From NCBI RefSeq assembly GCF_025399195.1, contig NW_026252101.1:62001-126000 (forward strand): DNA of 64,000 bases, written 5' to 3'. Source of the stretch: Umbelopsis ramanniana AG (Eukaryota > Mucoromycota > Umbelopsidomycetes > Umbelopsidales > Umbelopsidaceae). Positions 37,829 through 49,098 of this stretch are shown in pieces; positions within the stretch are counted from its first letter, which is position 1; each line of letters begins with the position of its first letter. The translations under genes and the position numbers were made by a program. The notes beneath the pieces are model-generated. The model was not told the origin of the DNA and made no database searches. It was given only the letters and a program-made list of their open reading frames with translations.

Positions 37829-39194
37829 TTATAGAAGGCCACCACATAAAGCTCTCAGCCATGGTGTCTCCAAAGCAGTCTTGTTAAACCATTCTTTCGT
37901 CAAGCCCATAGTCAACTCCTGCCATATCTCTAGCTCGACGAACGAAGAGAAGAACAATGGGAAGGTATAAAATGTGAAGGACATCACCCAGGCCCAACCA
38001 ACAACCGACTTCATCCATGTGTAAGGTGACTTGTCAGGAATATGAGGCGAAATGACCTGGGAGACCAATTTTTCGAGAACAACTGCCACACCATGGACAA
38101 CAAAGAACTTGAGCTCGAACCCAGCGTACTTTGGATAGGTGTTGGGACCGAGTAATATCACATTAACGTATTCGTGCAAACAACCTGAAAAGAAGAACAC
38201 TGATATCGTTGAAATGGCCATCGTGACGGGCTTGACCATGTTCGGTGGAAGATATTTTCCCAAGAGTTCATTGGAAAATTTTCGAACTGGATGATATGGC
38301 ACTGACAACCAGAATGAGCGAAAGCATTGGTGCCAATGATAAGACCAAAGTCTAGCCAATGAAGTTGCTTTGTAGGGATATGGCATCATTGGTTTCCAGT
38401 GTTCTAGGCGCAACATGAAATTATTATTATCGTGATCTGCTGTATCGTTCCATCTTCGACCAATGCGTATCCTACCTTCTACGTAGGTCCCTCCCGAAAG
38501 TAAAGCGGCTGTGAATTGATTCAAGTCACCAGCATAACTGAAGCACGCGTTGACAGCGGAGAGACCGACGACAAAAACAATCAGATAGCGCCAGCCATTG
38601 TACTTTTCAGCGTAAAAAACATCCTCTTTTGAATAGGTCGTGAGCAGGGCCCCTAGCACGTCAGTGACTAAAAATGAGACAACAATGAATGGAACAAGAT
38701 AAAAGCATGATCGAACGGTGATAGAAGCGTTCTTGTTTTCGCTATCAAGCTTAGCCTGCTTGTACTTGTACTGCGACGACATTAGATCCATTTCAACTTG
38801 TTTCCAAGGCATCCATGCTGGCTGGTTATAAAGGATTGGCTGGAGCCAAAAGACATCCAAAAATCGGTGAAGTAGTCCACCAGTCAAAGCACCAGTGATT
38901 AGATCAAGCACTGTATTCCATACGTCAAAGCACAGTAATTAGTTTTGTATTGTCTTAAACCATGTTTACCAGCGAGTTTGTAGATCTTTCCTTACCAAGA
39001 AATGGTGAGTGGACCATTAATGGTCCGAGAGCGGCAGTAATCATGAGTGGAATCGACAGCATCTGTTTCAATCGCAATGGCCACTTTGACAACGGCGCTG
39101 TTGCCAGCAAGAGTAGACATAATGTCGATGACCAACAGATCAGAAGGTATACAGGGACGGACACTAGCGGCGTATCGGTTTCCCTTGTGGTCAT
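37829..39194 (-). CDS. Wax-synthase-like membrane acyltransferase (MBOAT-related)
   Basis: Predicted membrane O-acyltransferase of the wax synthase domain family, which transfers acyl groups from acyl-CoA to alcohols. Exons 39194-38996 and 38910-37829 give 426 residues. About eight hydrophobic segments are seen. The family marks are RLWSYHWHQCFRSFW (the conserved R-W-H-Q-x-F-R type motif) and FFFSGCLHEY with the likely catalytic histidine, followed by a VHGVAVVLE helix. Fungal relatives occur both in lipid metabolism and beside secondary-metabolite genes, so the real acceptor alcohol is unknown. The N-terminus carries a hydrophobic segment and no cleavable signal. It is transcribed away from a GNAT acetyltransferase with a very short gap between the two starts. 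Confidence 0.83.
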
Positions 39195-39259
39195 GCTGAG
39201 AGACGATGTATTTCAAAAAAGGTCTTTTTAGGAAAACAACCTCCGACAACTTCTTTCAA
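39195..39259. promoter_or_regulatory. Very short divergent promoter (wax-synthase-like / Lyc1-like)
   Basis: Only 65 bp separates the two chosen start codons, or 11 bp if the plus-strand gene starts at the upstream in-frame ATG at 39206. Core promoters must overlap each other or lie inside the opposite gene. Confidence 0.45.
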
Positions 39260-40343
39260 ATGAGCAATCTAATTATACGTAAAGGATCCAAAGATCAGTT
39301 TGTCAAGTCTTTGAAGAACAACGTTATAGAGTGGGGTGAGTCTGCATCACCTTTTGAAAATATGACCGTGGCTATTTACCTAATATGAACCCGCCCCTCC
39401 TCCCCCGTTTTAATTAGGTGGTTGTCTCACACCAGAGCAATATTATGAACGAGAACATATTCTTATGGAAACAGCATACGCTCAAAAGGCCCACGGCTTT
39501 TTGGTATTGGTGCCTGAAAACGATCCCTTGACAGATGATATTTTGGCCCACTGTGAAGTTTACGAACATCCAGCATTGGTGTCTACTACTGCCGGGGAGG
39601 CGCAGCAAGCGAAATGTATGGGCATCGGTTCTGTGTTCTGCCCTGTTGAGCATAGAGGCCATGGCTACGCTAGCCAAATGCTAAAGCTCCTTCATCAAGA
39701 ATTCGAAAAAGATCCAACAGTGAGAGCCTCCAATCTGTATTCAGATATTGGCTCAGTCTTTTATGACCGTCTTGGCTGGAAAACCATGCCTAGCAAGGAA
39801 ATTTTCATCGCGGCAGAGCCGCCGCTAGCTGTGCCCGATAACGTCAAGGCTATCACCTCATATGAAGAAATCCAAGTATTGACTGCAAAAGATGTAGAGC
39901 TGCTCCATAAAGAGATGAAAGATTTGAAGTCTACCGCCGTCTGTATCTTACCGACTGCGGAAAAAACTGCTTGGCTCCAATTACGATCCAACTATTACTT
40001 CGAAAAGCTGACACCTTGGACCATTGACACTCTTGGAGCTTACATACCAGGAACCGACAATTATGCTACATTTTTCTATCATTTCGAAAGAAAGTGTATC
40101 TATTTCTTGCGCATGCGCAGTGACAGTGAGGAGACCACCAAAGCCTTTTTGGCAGTGGCCCAACGAGAAGCTCTTCGCTTCCAGTTTGTAAAGATTGCTA
40201 TTTGGGATATCCCAACACTCAAAGACAACGATATCAATCAAAGTGTCAATGAAATGCGGACAGAGAGCATTTCCGCTCTGGCTACCTTCGACGTTCCAAC
40301 TGAAGTCACTTGGCTTCTTAATGAAAAATTTGCCTGGATTTAG
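39260..40343 (+). CDS. LYC1: Lyc1-like GNAT N-acetyltransferase
   Basis: Similar to lysine N6-acetyltransferase Lyc1, which starts lysine catabolism in some yeasts by acetylating the epsilon-amino group. Exons 39260-39335 and 39418-40343 give 333 residues. The GNAT acetyl-CoA-binding stretch is visible: GIGSVFCPVEHRGHGYASQML, with R-G-H-G-Y-A matching the R/Q-x-x-G-x-G/A loop, then YSDIGSVFYDRLGW, a family hallmark. The C-terminal half (about 170-333) is the Lyc1-specific domain with LRSNYYFE and WLLNEKFAWI at the end. An alternative ATG at 39206 would add 18 residues (MYFKKGLF...); the later start was preferred because it gives more promoter room. Substrate assignment rests on family resemblance only. 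Confidence 0.8.
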
Positions 40344-41796
40344 ACATTGGAAGGACCAACGATATGTTGACGGTTTTTGCTGCGTATATAAGACAGCATA
40401 CGACCTAGATGTCAATTGCCAATATAATGAACGACATCATACGCTTGATATCAAATAATTGAAAGCCCCCATAATAAACCGTTCTTTCATCTGACCTGCT
40501 AAGTAGAGCAAAAACGATTGGATGATATGACATAAAGTGGAATATGAAAATAGATGCAAGCAAATGTTGAGTACGCTTGGTTGGCGTGATAGCGCCACAA
40601 TTGGAGCTTTTCGACAGGCTTACTTCCATGCATATCATGTTACACTTACCAGCGCGACAATGTCGAAGTATATGATATTCAACATCATTTCATTTTTTTT
40701 TTGAATTTGAAAATATTTTGCCTGTGAGTCTCATATCAAACTTATCACGACAATGAATCAGGACTTGGGTAAAACACTCCAATCAATTTCTTACGTTTTC
40801 TTTCAGCTCGACTGCAGCGCTCCGATCTACTATGAAATGTTTTCAAATTTGTGATACGTGAATAACGGGAGCGTTCGTAGACTTCTATAGATTTCAGAGT
40901 GAGACCAACCATGACTACCGCCATGTCGGAATGTCAAAGTCAATGGGGACGAAAAGACTCCTGCACATACGCAAGCGATTCTACAGATAATAATAATAAA
41001 AAAATTCCGCACGGATAGCAGAGCAAAAGTACATCCACGTATAGCAAAATTTATGACAGATATGAGTCACTTGTTCCTTGATATAACGAATGTGTAGGCA
41101 GGCTGCATGGCTGACGCCGCAAGAACGATCCAAGGACAGTACCCGAAAGCCTACAATAGACAAATATACATTAACATGAGGAGCCAAGGTATTTACATTT
41201 TTTTTAAGTTTGCTTTAATTTGTCACACGCGCTATCACATTTGGTTGGCCATGTAGAATTGCGTCTTATGATGGAATACGTCGATGCGTCTTCAGATACC
41301 TTATACTTGACGATCAAAGTTCAGTTAGCATGTATTGAAGACGGTAGGCCTATACATACTTCTACTGTCGAAATACTGGTTATTCCATTCCAACCACTTG
41401 TCTTTCTGCTTGGATCCTATGCAAACGCCACGAACTAGACAGTTGACTGGATTCTCTTTTACACGCATCGAAGCTGGCCATAACGAATTTTTACGAACCA
41501 GATTTCCTTTTTAAGCCAACCGAAAAGGTGCAAATTGGAAGCCAAAATTGCGCCATTCATAAAACGCCAGGCAGTAGCGTTAGCGTCGGGGAAGATTTTC
41601 TCCTCCACACATTATTGCGTGCTTCCTTATCATATTGCCACTTTTTTAGGCACTCCCATTGAGTCAACTTCAACCTTGTCTCACCACTCTCAGTTTGAAA
41701 ATTGTACTATTTAACGGCGTACTCGTGTTATGGTCTCCTTTCACTTTTCATACCTTCCCTCTACTCTATTCTTGGGTCAGCCAAAAGGTCAAAATA
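40344..41796. other. Intergenic region upstream of sulfate permease
   Basis: About 1.45 kb with only short open frames of non-coding appearance on both strands. The 150 bp before the permease start is T/C-rich. This is long for this genome and may hold nutrient-response control sites, but no CACGTG or other known sulfur-control site was recognised by eye. No tRNA seen. Confidence 0.4.
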
Positions 41797-44163
41797 ATGG
41801 CTAACAATAAGAGCATTGTCATTGATTATGATAAAATCAATTATAAAGAGGAGATCAATGAGCACATTCACAACATCCCCGCATATGCAAGAGAATATGT
41901 TCATGACCTCTTTCCCATCTTGCAATGGATTCATAAATACAATTTGACTGTAAGTATTCGCTCGCCTGTTCATAAATCAATCACCGTAACTGCCGCCATT
42001 TAACATAGCATCGTCTCTCTCTTCAAAAAAAAATAGTGGTTGATTGCTGATCTCATTGCTGGTATCACCGTTGGTATTGTTGTTGTCCCGCAATCTATGG
42101 GATACGCTAAGATTGCACAACTTCCTCCTCAGTACGGTCTTTACAGCTCATTCGTTGGCGTTTGTATTTGTAAGTTTTTACTTTTCGAAACATCTTATCA
42201 CGCTTGGTTGTGGCACTCGAAACTTATCTTATGTTGCCTTGTTTCACTAGATTGCTTCTTTGCTACATCCAAAGATATCACCATTGGACCTACTGCTGTC
42301 ATGTCCCTTCTCGTCGGCCAAACCATCACTCACTTGACTTCTTCTAATATCTCCTATACCGGTCCTGAAATTGCATCTGCGCTTGCCTTGTTCGGCGGCA
42401 TTATCGCAGTTTTTATTGGCCTTGTTCGCCTTGGTATTGTCGTCGATTTCATTCCCAATCCTGCCATTGCTGGTTTTATGACAGGCTCGGCTATTACTAT
42501 CTCTATCGGACAATGGCCCAATCTTTTTGGAATCAAAAGTGTCAATACCCAAGATTCAGCATACCTTATTTTCGGTCACTTCTTCAAAGCTTTGCCAGAA
42601 ACAAAGGTTGACGTTGCATTTGGACTCATTGGTTTGTTGTGGCTGTATGGTGTGCGATTTGGTGCCAACTACCTGACTCGCCGCTATCCCAAGTATGAAC
42701 GAACTCTTTTCTTCCTCAACATCATGCGTAATGGTATTCTTGTTATCTTTGGTACCTTGATCGCCTACCTCATCAACATTGGTAAATCTACCAGCCCTAT
42801 CAGCATCTTGAAGACTGTTCCCGCTGGTTTCCAGGCCATGGGTGTCCCTAAGGTTGAGATTCCACTTTTGCAAGCTATTGCTCCTTCCCTTCCTTCAGTA
42901 GTCCTCATTTTGATTTTGGAACACGTTGCTATTGCAAAGTCCTTCGGTCGTATCAACGACTATAGAATCAACCCTAACCAGGAAATCATTGCTTTGGGCG
43001 TTGCCAACATTTTCGGTGCATTCTTTGGTGCTTATCCCAACACTGGATCTTTCTCTCGTACTGCTATTAAGGCCAGATCTGGTGTCCGAACTCCCATTGC
43101 TGGTATCTTCTCTGGATGCGTGGTCGTTCTTGCTCTCTATGCTTTGACTCCAGCTTTCTACTATATTCCTAGCGCCGTTTTGGCTGCCGTCATTATTCAT
43201 GCCGTATCCGATCTGGTCTCTGGACCCAAATTTGTCAAGCAATTATGGCACATCAATCCACTTGAATTATTCACATTCGTTGCTGCTGTCATCATCACCT
43301 TCTTCACTACCGTCGAATATGGTATCTATTCTTCCGTTGGTCTTTCTATTGTCATTCTCCTCATCCGAATTGCTCGCCCACGCTACTCTGTCCTTGGACG
43401 CATCCCAATCAACGCCAACGAAAAGAACGCTAGCGATACCCAATATCTCTATGTTCCTGAGACACACCCCAGTCTTGGAAGACTTGTGGAGCCAGTTTCC
43501 CGTGGTGTCCTCGTCTTCCGTTTCGATGAAGCCTTGACATATCCCAACTCTAGCTTTGTCGCCGATCGCATCATTGAACAAGTTCGTGACCGCACTCGTC
43601 GTGGCAAGCCTGCAGCTGCTAACAAGGGTGATCGCCCTTGGAACGACACCTCTAACGCCAAGGATGATGAATTATCTCTCACTAAACCAAGACTTGCATC
43701 TGTTGTCATTGACTTTGCTACTGTTAACAACATTGACTCGACTGGTATCCAAACGCTTCTTGATGTCCAAGGCGCTCTTAACAAATATGCCGATCGTAAT
43801 GTTCAATGGCACTTTGCCAACATCAACTCGCCTTTCATTCGCAACGCCCTGTTGACCGGAGGGTTTGGATCTCAAACTGTCTCTCAACCTGGAGAGATTC
43901 TTCCTGTTGTCCCTGCCTCTCAAGATGGTCCCAAACGTGATAATGTCATCGAGGAACATAGCGGCGAACGTGATGTTGAAGAAGCTATTTCAGATGAAGA
44001 CCAAAAGCACAACATTCATGAAGAGCATCGTCTTTCAAATGATTCTGAATTGACAACTCTTCCTGGTTACCCAGTAGACAAGTATCCTTTCTTCCACTGG
44101 AATCTTGAGGAAGCTGTTCGTGCCGCCACTGCGGCAGCAGTCAGTATCAACCAAGAAGATTGA
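41797..44163 (+). CDS. Sulfate permease (SulP family with STAS domain)
   Basis: Plasma-membrane proton-coupled sulfate importer of the Sul1/Sul2/Cys-14 type, feeding sulfate assimilation. Exons 41797-41949, 42037-42169 and 42251-44163 give 732 residues. The signature GITVGIVVVPQSMGYAKIA and LPPQYGLYSSFVG lies in the first membrane segments. About 10-12 hydrophobic spans follow, with NPAIAGFMTGSAITI and SFGRINDYRINPNQE, then GAYPNTGSFSRTAIKA. The C-terminal STAS domain (about 515-665) contains the conserved DFATVNNIDSTGIQTLLD. The last ~75 residues are acidic. Codon use is biased, consistent with good expression. The neighbouring chromate-type transporter may share substrates, which is inference. 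Confidence 0.96.
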
Positions 44164-44541
44164 TTTTATCTTTCGATTACCCCATCATAACACCCATTCG
44201 CTAAAATTTATCTGTATATCATCCACCTTACACAATTGCTACCCTAATGCTCATTACCATCTCCCAATCTACAAACCCATAAATATATAAGCAACACTAT
44301 GTCTTTTTAGGTAATTTACAAACGTATTCGTTAGAGTGGAGTTTTTCTTTGGCTGCCTCTAGCTTGCCTCGTGTTCGTAATTGCCTCGTGCTGCATTGTT
44401 TGTCTTTCGAGTCTGCATTGATTATCACTTCCTCATCAGGAAATTTATTGAATACAGCTACAATCACCAGTTCAGCGCTGTTGGAACTGACATGCAGCTT
44501 TGCTAGCACATTGAGCTGTTCTCCACCACATGGAGCTAGAT
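44164..44541. other. Convergent 3' region with an unexplained minus-strand open frame
   Basis: Holds the 3' UTR of the sulfate permease (T/A-rich, 44164-44296). On the minus strand, an open frame of about 80 codons without ATG runs from roughly 44535 to its stop at 44297. Its composition looks protein-like (LAPCGGEQLNVLAKLHV, then VFNKFPDEEVII, ending CKLPKKT). It could be an alternative last exon of the adjacent hydrolase or chance. Confidence 0.35.
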
Positions 44542-45374
44542 CTATAAGCCAATGTCGTCAAGCCACTGTGCAGCATGATCGCATGCTTGGTTCCATGTTC
44601 TGCCATTGACCACCCCATTATGATCATCACCATGTTCCACCTCAATCTGATCAATGTTCGGGTCGCCATGCAGACGATGCGATTTACCGTTGTCGTGTTC
44701 TTTGTTGCTCATTAGCAAGATTGGAAATTCAGGCTCGTATATACTTCCCTCCAATGCATTTTCCCTGAGTTCCTTAACGCCTGCCTTCGTTGCTTGCTCA
44801 ACATTCATAGGGGTCAGCAGAACCAGTCCAGAAGCAGGATGGGACTCAACATACTTTTCTGCTACATGGGTGCAGAATCCTTGCGCAATGACAACGGGTG
44901 GGAAAAAGCTCAAGTCCTTCTGTATGCAATTAGCAAGTTCTGAGTAAAAGGAGTGGTGCGTTAGCACGAGACACTCAAGTCTCCTCAATGTATTTAAAAT
45001 TATAAAGTTTTCAATTTTACCTTTTGAAAGTGATTTGACTAGTTCTGCTGGCTCATGTTGCTCACCGGACGTTGTTGGTTCTAAATAGATGGCTGTGCTG
45101 TTATAACCTTGGTCTGCAAGCCTTGTTTGCCATGTATCTTTCCACCCCCTTATTGAAAAGAAAGTTTTAACATCCCAGATGTAGGCTATAAGGTTGAATG
45201 CAACCTAACGTAACGCACTAAAACTTACATTCGAGGCGTCCCTAAACCTTCAAGAAACACAATGGGTGTAGGCGATTTACGAGCCGCATTAGACTTGAAT
45301 ATGGATGCAGTTGCTATGAGTCGTGCGAATCTAATGCCGGCTGAATGCTTTCGAACATGAATCAATGCGAACAT
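44542..45374 (-). CDS. Small alpha/beta-hydrolase-fold protein, probably mitochondrial
   Basis: Not recognised as a named gene. Exons 45374-45229, 45148-45021 and 44939-44542 give 223 residues. The N-terminus (MFALIHVRKHSAGIRFAR) is basic and amphipathic, suggesting a mitochondrial presequence. The core follows the alpha/beta-hydrolase plan: strand PTPIVFLEGLG, then a Trp-rich helix (KDTWQTRLADQGYN), the elbow VVIAQGFCTHVA, strand GLVLLTP, strand FPILLMSN, and a C-terminal helix ending QWLDDIGL. The nucleophile position would be Cys in GFCTH instead of the usual Ser. The last intron was chosen because TTTTACTCAG with a GCTAAC branch site preserves the frame. It converges with the sulfate permease. 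Function unknown. Confidence 0.68.
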
Positions 45375-47107
45375 TTATGTCGGCTACTAGCTTTGCGTCG
45401 CACATCACCGCAAAAATATCGGCGATTAAAATGTGCATCACGGCCCAAAATCAGATTGCGGTCAGGACAGTAATCTTCCCCTTTCTTTGAATTATAGAAG
45501 GTGCTCACATTCGCGTGTTTTCTCAATCTGAGAACAATTATTCAGCACCACGAAAACTTACATTCAGCCACCTTTAAGGAACCGTTCCCGTGGCTACTAA
45601 CCAAGCTTGGGGGGAGTTCTGTCTGTTTAACACAAATTTGGACAGAGTGTACTAGTCCACTAATCAACCGCGCAGGCCACGCAGTTGTTGGATGTACATA
45701 AAGTACTTTTTAGCGTCTATCCAATTTACCGGGTCCTCTATCTCCCTATTCTGCGTGCAGCTTAAATTCATTATTTTTCGCGCCTACATGTCGAACAGAG
45801 TTGTTTATGTGGAAAAACAACATACATCATTTTTTGGGAGGATAGAAATCTACTAATAAGACATTGCTTGTCAATACTGTAGAAGATGAGTTAATCCTAA
45901 TTAAGAATGAAATTAGCTTGCGGTGTGTATTGAAAGACAGCTCAGGTCCTTGCCACTTCCCTAATGATGACGGATGGAACGCGGTGGAAACGCTGATTTT
46001 CAAAAAGTGCAGATTGATCGATCACCTAGGGTGAAGGAGGGGAAACAGAAGAAGCAGGACAGGAATGGAACAAAAAGAAAATGGTATGCAGATACTAAAT
46101 AAAGCAAGTCTTTGGGTCGCTTCTCTCGGCGATACGGTGGCCACATAGGCATGCTGCATTCGGGTATGAAGTCAGAAACTTTAAAGCGACAAAGATTGGG
46201 AACCTCCTAAGGCATGGATTTTCACGTCCATTTCTGTTCAAAGAAAAGCTGGTGCATGATATGCGCACTAAGGGCTTAGTTGGTGCGATCAAGGGGGATT
46301 TTGGTGGGCTCTGAATCAGGAACAGAAAAAACCTGCCCAAATGGGATGCTTCCGTGGGTACCTTCTCACCACGAATCCTCGGAGCGCACCACATAAGGAG
46401 TCGGTGAATGTCAATGAGTATGGAAAATACCGGGAAGGGGATTACGTGCTGAAATAACCGAACGGCAAACAAGCCCAAAGCACACTTGATCAAGTGCGGT
46501 CCCCTTAAAATTAATATGATACCCTTATGGTCTTGGTGCTCGGTCATAGAGCCAAGTTAGTTAAGTTGTCTGTGGTGCAGGAAGTGGATACTGACAATGT
46601 ACTCCTCCTCTAGGACAGTGTGTAGGACTGGTTTTACCATAGACATCCTCATTGGTGTACAAACAATAAGGCTATTATAGGTACCATTTTCTTTTATGAC
46701 ATTAGGACTACCTTGACAAAACCATTGGTCCGGAAATATGGAAAAGTTGATTCTTCCGAATGTAATTCAGCAAGCCGTGGGATCCGGTAGCAGGACCCTC
46801 GCCCCCCCAAAAAAAAACGGCAAGGATATTGATAATAAGAAGGAAGGTAATCAGAATTTCCATGGTGCATTAGCCAATGCTAAACCTCGCCGCTTTGACC
46901 GACTCAGTTTAGATATATTTATTTGCAGCGGAGGGAAGACAAGGGACGTTTTGCGACCTTCGATTACACAATCGTGATACCATATTATTTAGAAAAAGAA
47001 AAAAAAAATGTATCCAATAATAATAATTGCGGGGTGAGTACACTGAGTGTAAAGTAAGCAAAAACAATGATCAAAAGAAGGAGCATTAACTAAACTATGA
47101 ACCATTT
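45375..47107. other. Gene-poor region with one orphan open frame
   Basis: About 1.7 kb without a recognisable gene. The longest open frame (46547-46095, minus, 150 codons, beginning with ATG) matches nothing I know and has a hydrophobic/basic mix that may be chance. No transposase, terminal inverted repeat or tRNA was noticed. Short homopolymer tracts occur at 46804-46816 and 46999-47007. Confidence 0.4.
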
Positions 47108-47546
47108 TTACATCAAGGAGTTACATTGGGTTTTGTTTTTTTCTTTCTTAGATAACAAACACAACAAAATCATGGGCAAACAAAGATCTACCAAGAGCAG
47201 TGTATGTTCCCAATATTGTTCTCTTCTAGCATCATTATCATTGACATTGATGAATTCCCAATTTAAAACTTTTGAAGAGTTGAGCATCATTGTAGCACAA
47301 TGATACATCCAAAGACATATCAAAAATGACGTTATTCATTTGACGAATATAACTCCTTGTTAACTGACTAAGAAAGAAAGTCGTATTTTGGTATATTTCA
47401 ACGTTCCTGAGATATTTCTGGCACAATCCAAGCAGTTGGTCATGGCGTGCAGCGAACCGTTTCCTGGCAAATGTATACTGACAAAAGGAGGTTTGACGAA
47501 GGGAGTTGCGAAGGGATTCCAGTAACTGAGGCTGGTGTCGACTCAT
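47108..47546 (-). CDS. Possible small spliced gene, unknown product
   Basis: Not recognised. A frame starting at an ATG (47546) encodes MSRHQPQLLESLRNSL and a helical, basic stretch (FARKRFAARHDQLL, then QKYLRNVEIYQN) with coding-like composition. It can be joined by a 100-nt GT-AG intron (47368-47269; acceptor CTTCAAAAG, branch-like TGCTCAAC) to a second open segment (LNWEFINVNDND, then REQYWEH) ending at 47108, for a total of about 113 residues. A further intron near the end is possible. If real, it shares a 349-bp divergent promoter with the homeodomain gene. Both segments being chance open frames cannot be excluded. Confidence 0.28.
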
Positions 47547-47895
47547 CAGCAATTCGGTTGAGAATCCTCAAGCTTAGCTTTTTTTTTTCCCACCCTGCAT
47601 GAAAGGATAGAAAATTATCAGGTACAAGGGATTGTCAGATTCTTTTTTTCTGTTACATAAAAGGTCCACTGGTTCGTTTGTAGGGCAAGTAACACAGCCT
47701 TACCTACAACGAGCCGAATTTTTCTTATTATAATACTTCTTACATTTCTTCTACATTTGATTTAAAGAAGCGTCGACCCTTTTTTCACATTATACAATTC
47801 TTACACCAATATCAAAATCTTTCAAATATTCTTGTTGACCTAAAAGCAATACATACCTATCAACAACGCAAAGCCATTTAACGAAAAAAAACAAT
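47547..47895. promoter_or_regulatory. Upstream region of the homeodomain gene
   Basis: T/C-rich stretch with runs of T (47579-47588, 47642-47649) and an A-rich leader just before the start (AACGAAAAAAAACAAT). Likely promoter and 5' leader of the homeodomain gene; specific sites were not recognised. Confidence 0.4.
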
Positions 47896-49098
47896 ATGAT
47901 CAACTTCAATATGATTGGCGAGAACTCCATGCCATTGTCTGCAATGGGATCAACTGATAACAATCGATACAACAACATGGATAATGCCATGATGAACCCC
48001 CTCAGCATGGACAGTCTAACCGATCTTTATCCTTCCACCAATGCAAACTTCGGCGGGCATGACTTTAAACCGACATTTTATGATCCGTTTGAAGTGAAGC
48101 ACCGCAGAAGAACTACGCGAGCCCAATTTAAAGTGTTGGAAAAGACTTTCCAAGAGAATCCCAAGCCAAGTGCAACTATCCGTCGAATGTTAGCACAGAG
48201 GCTGAATATGACTCCACGTGGGGTACAGGTTTGGTTCCAAAATCGCAGAGCCAAAGCCAAGTTGCAGTCACAACAAGACAAGCAAAGAGGGGTGGAAACA
48301 AACGCTGGGTGTGATATATGGACATCCCAGGGTGCCAATAATTGGAACGGTTCTGAAGAAACCAATGCACAGGGTGACAATGAAACGTATAATCTATACA
48401 ACAACAATGCCAACAACAACCATCCAAGCGTGGAACAGCGTCCTTGTTACCCGGGCGACATTTCCTCTCAAATGAAAAACTATTATTCCAACCAAGCACA
48501 TTTAGCATCGCAGAAGAAATTTGACCAAATCCAATTTATGAGCAACGAATCTTTTCAAGGCTTTCAATTTGATGACCAACAAATGAGACCTTCCATGGGA
48601 TTTTCACCTTTGCACGATGAAGAGTCGCCTAATGTTGCTCTGCTTCGTCGCAATTCATGCCCTGCCAATATCATTTCTAAAATGTTGCCAATGCACGTTC
48701 TCCAACAATGTCCTTTGCCCAAATTCCCTGCCAATAATTATCTGGCTAGTCCAAATATGGGTCCAAAGATGCGTAGATGGTCTGCTGTAAATTCTGGTAT
48801 CGTGAGTAACCAAGAGCAAATGTTATTCATGCAAAACCTACCAGCAACGTCTGAAGTATACACAGCTTCCTGTCCAGGTTTTCAACCTTGGGAAGTGGAC
48901 TCTGCCTCCTCCGGTTCTTCTTCGCCATCAGGTCTTCAGATTTCCATGCGAACACCAGGTTCTTCCTCACCTTCCACAGAGTCGATAGATACAACTTCCT
49001 TACCACTCACTTTTCAAAGCTCTATGCATGCAAACGAGCAAGTTAACCTCCAGGTGTCCCAACTACAGTGTGCCATTGACTCTTTCTCCGTCGAATGA
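47896..49098 (+). CDS. Homeodomain transcription factor
   Basis: Nuclear DNA-binding regulator. Single exon of 400 residues. The homeodomain lies at about 69-125: RRRTTRAQFKVLEKTFQ, helix II RRMLAQRLNM, and recognition helix with WFQNRRAKAK (W113, F114, N116, R118). This is a typical 60-residue homeodomain, not the TALE type (no three-residue loop insert). It resembles the fungal Pho2/Yox1 group, but outside the domain the protein is Asn/Gln/Ser/Met-rich with no other recognised module. The C-terminus is serine-rich (SSASSGSSSPSG). Upstream lies the largest gene-poor stretch in the window, which would fit complex regulation. Target genes and role (development, phosphate or stress) cannot be inferred. 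Confidence 0.9.
   Translation: MINFNMIGENSMPLSAMGSTDNNRYNNMDNAMMNPLSMDSLTDLYPSTNANFGGHDFKPTFYDPFEVKHRRRTTRAQFKVLEKTFQENPKPSATIRRMLAQRLNMTPRGVQVWFQNRRAKAKLQSQQDKQRGVETNAGCDIWTSQGANNWNGSEETNAQGDNETYNLYNNNANNNHPSVEQRPCYPGDISSQMKNYYSNQAHLASQKKFDQIQFMSNESFQGFQFDDQQMRPSMGFSPLHDEESPNVALLRRNSCPANIISKMLPMHVLQQCPLPKFPANNYLASPNMGPKMRRWSAVNSGIVSNQEQMLFMQNLPATSEVYTASCPGFQPWEVDSASSGSSSPSGLQISMRTPGSSSPSTESIDTTSLPLTFQSSMHANEQVNLQVSQLQCAIDSFSVE

Noticed and set aside
41220-41438. A 72-codon plus-strand frame upstream of the sulfate permease
   Set aside because: No ATG in a good position, no splice partner and no recognisable features; treated as chance.
42247-43959. Several minus-strand frames of about 100 codons
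   Set aside because: Antisense to the sulfate permease, whose coding strand has clear SulP and STAS motifs.
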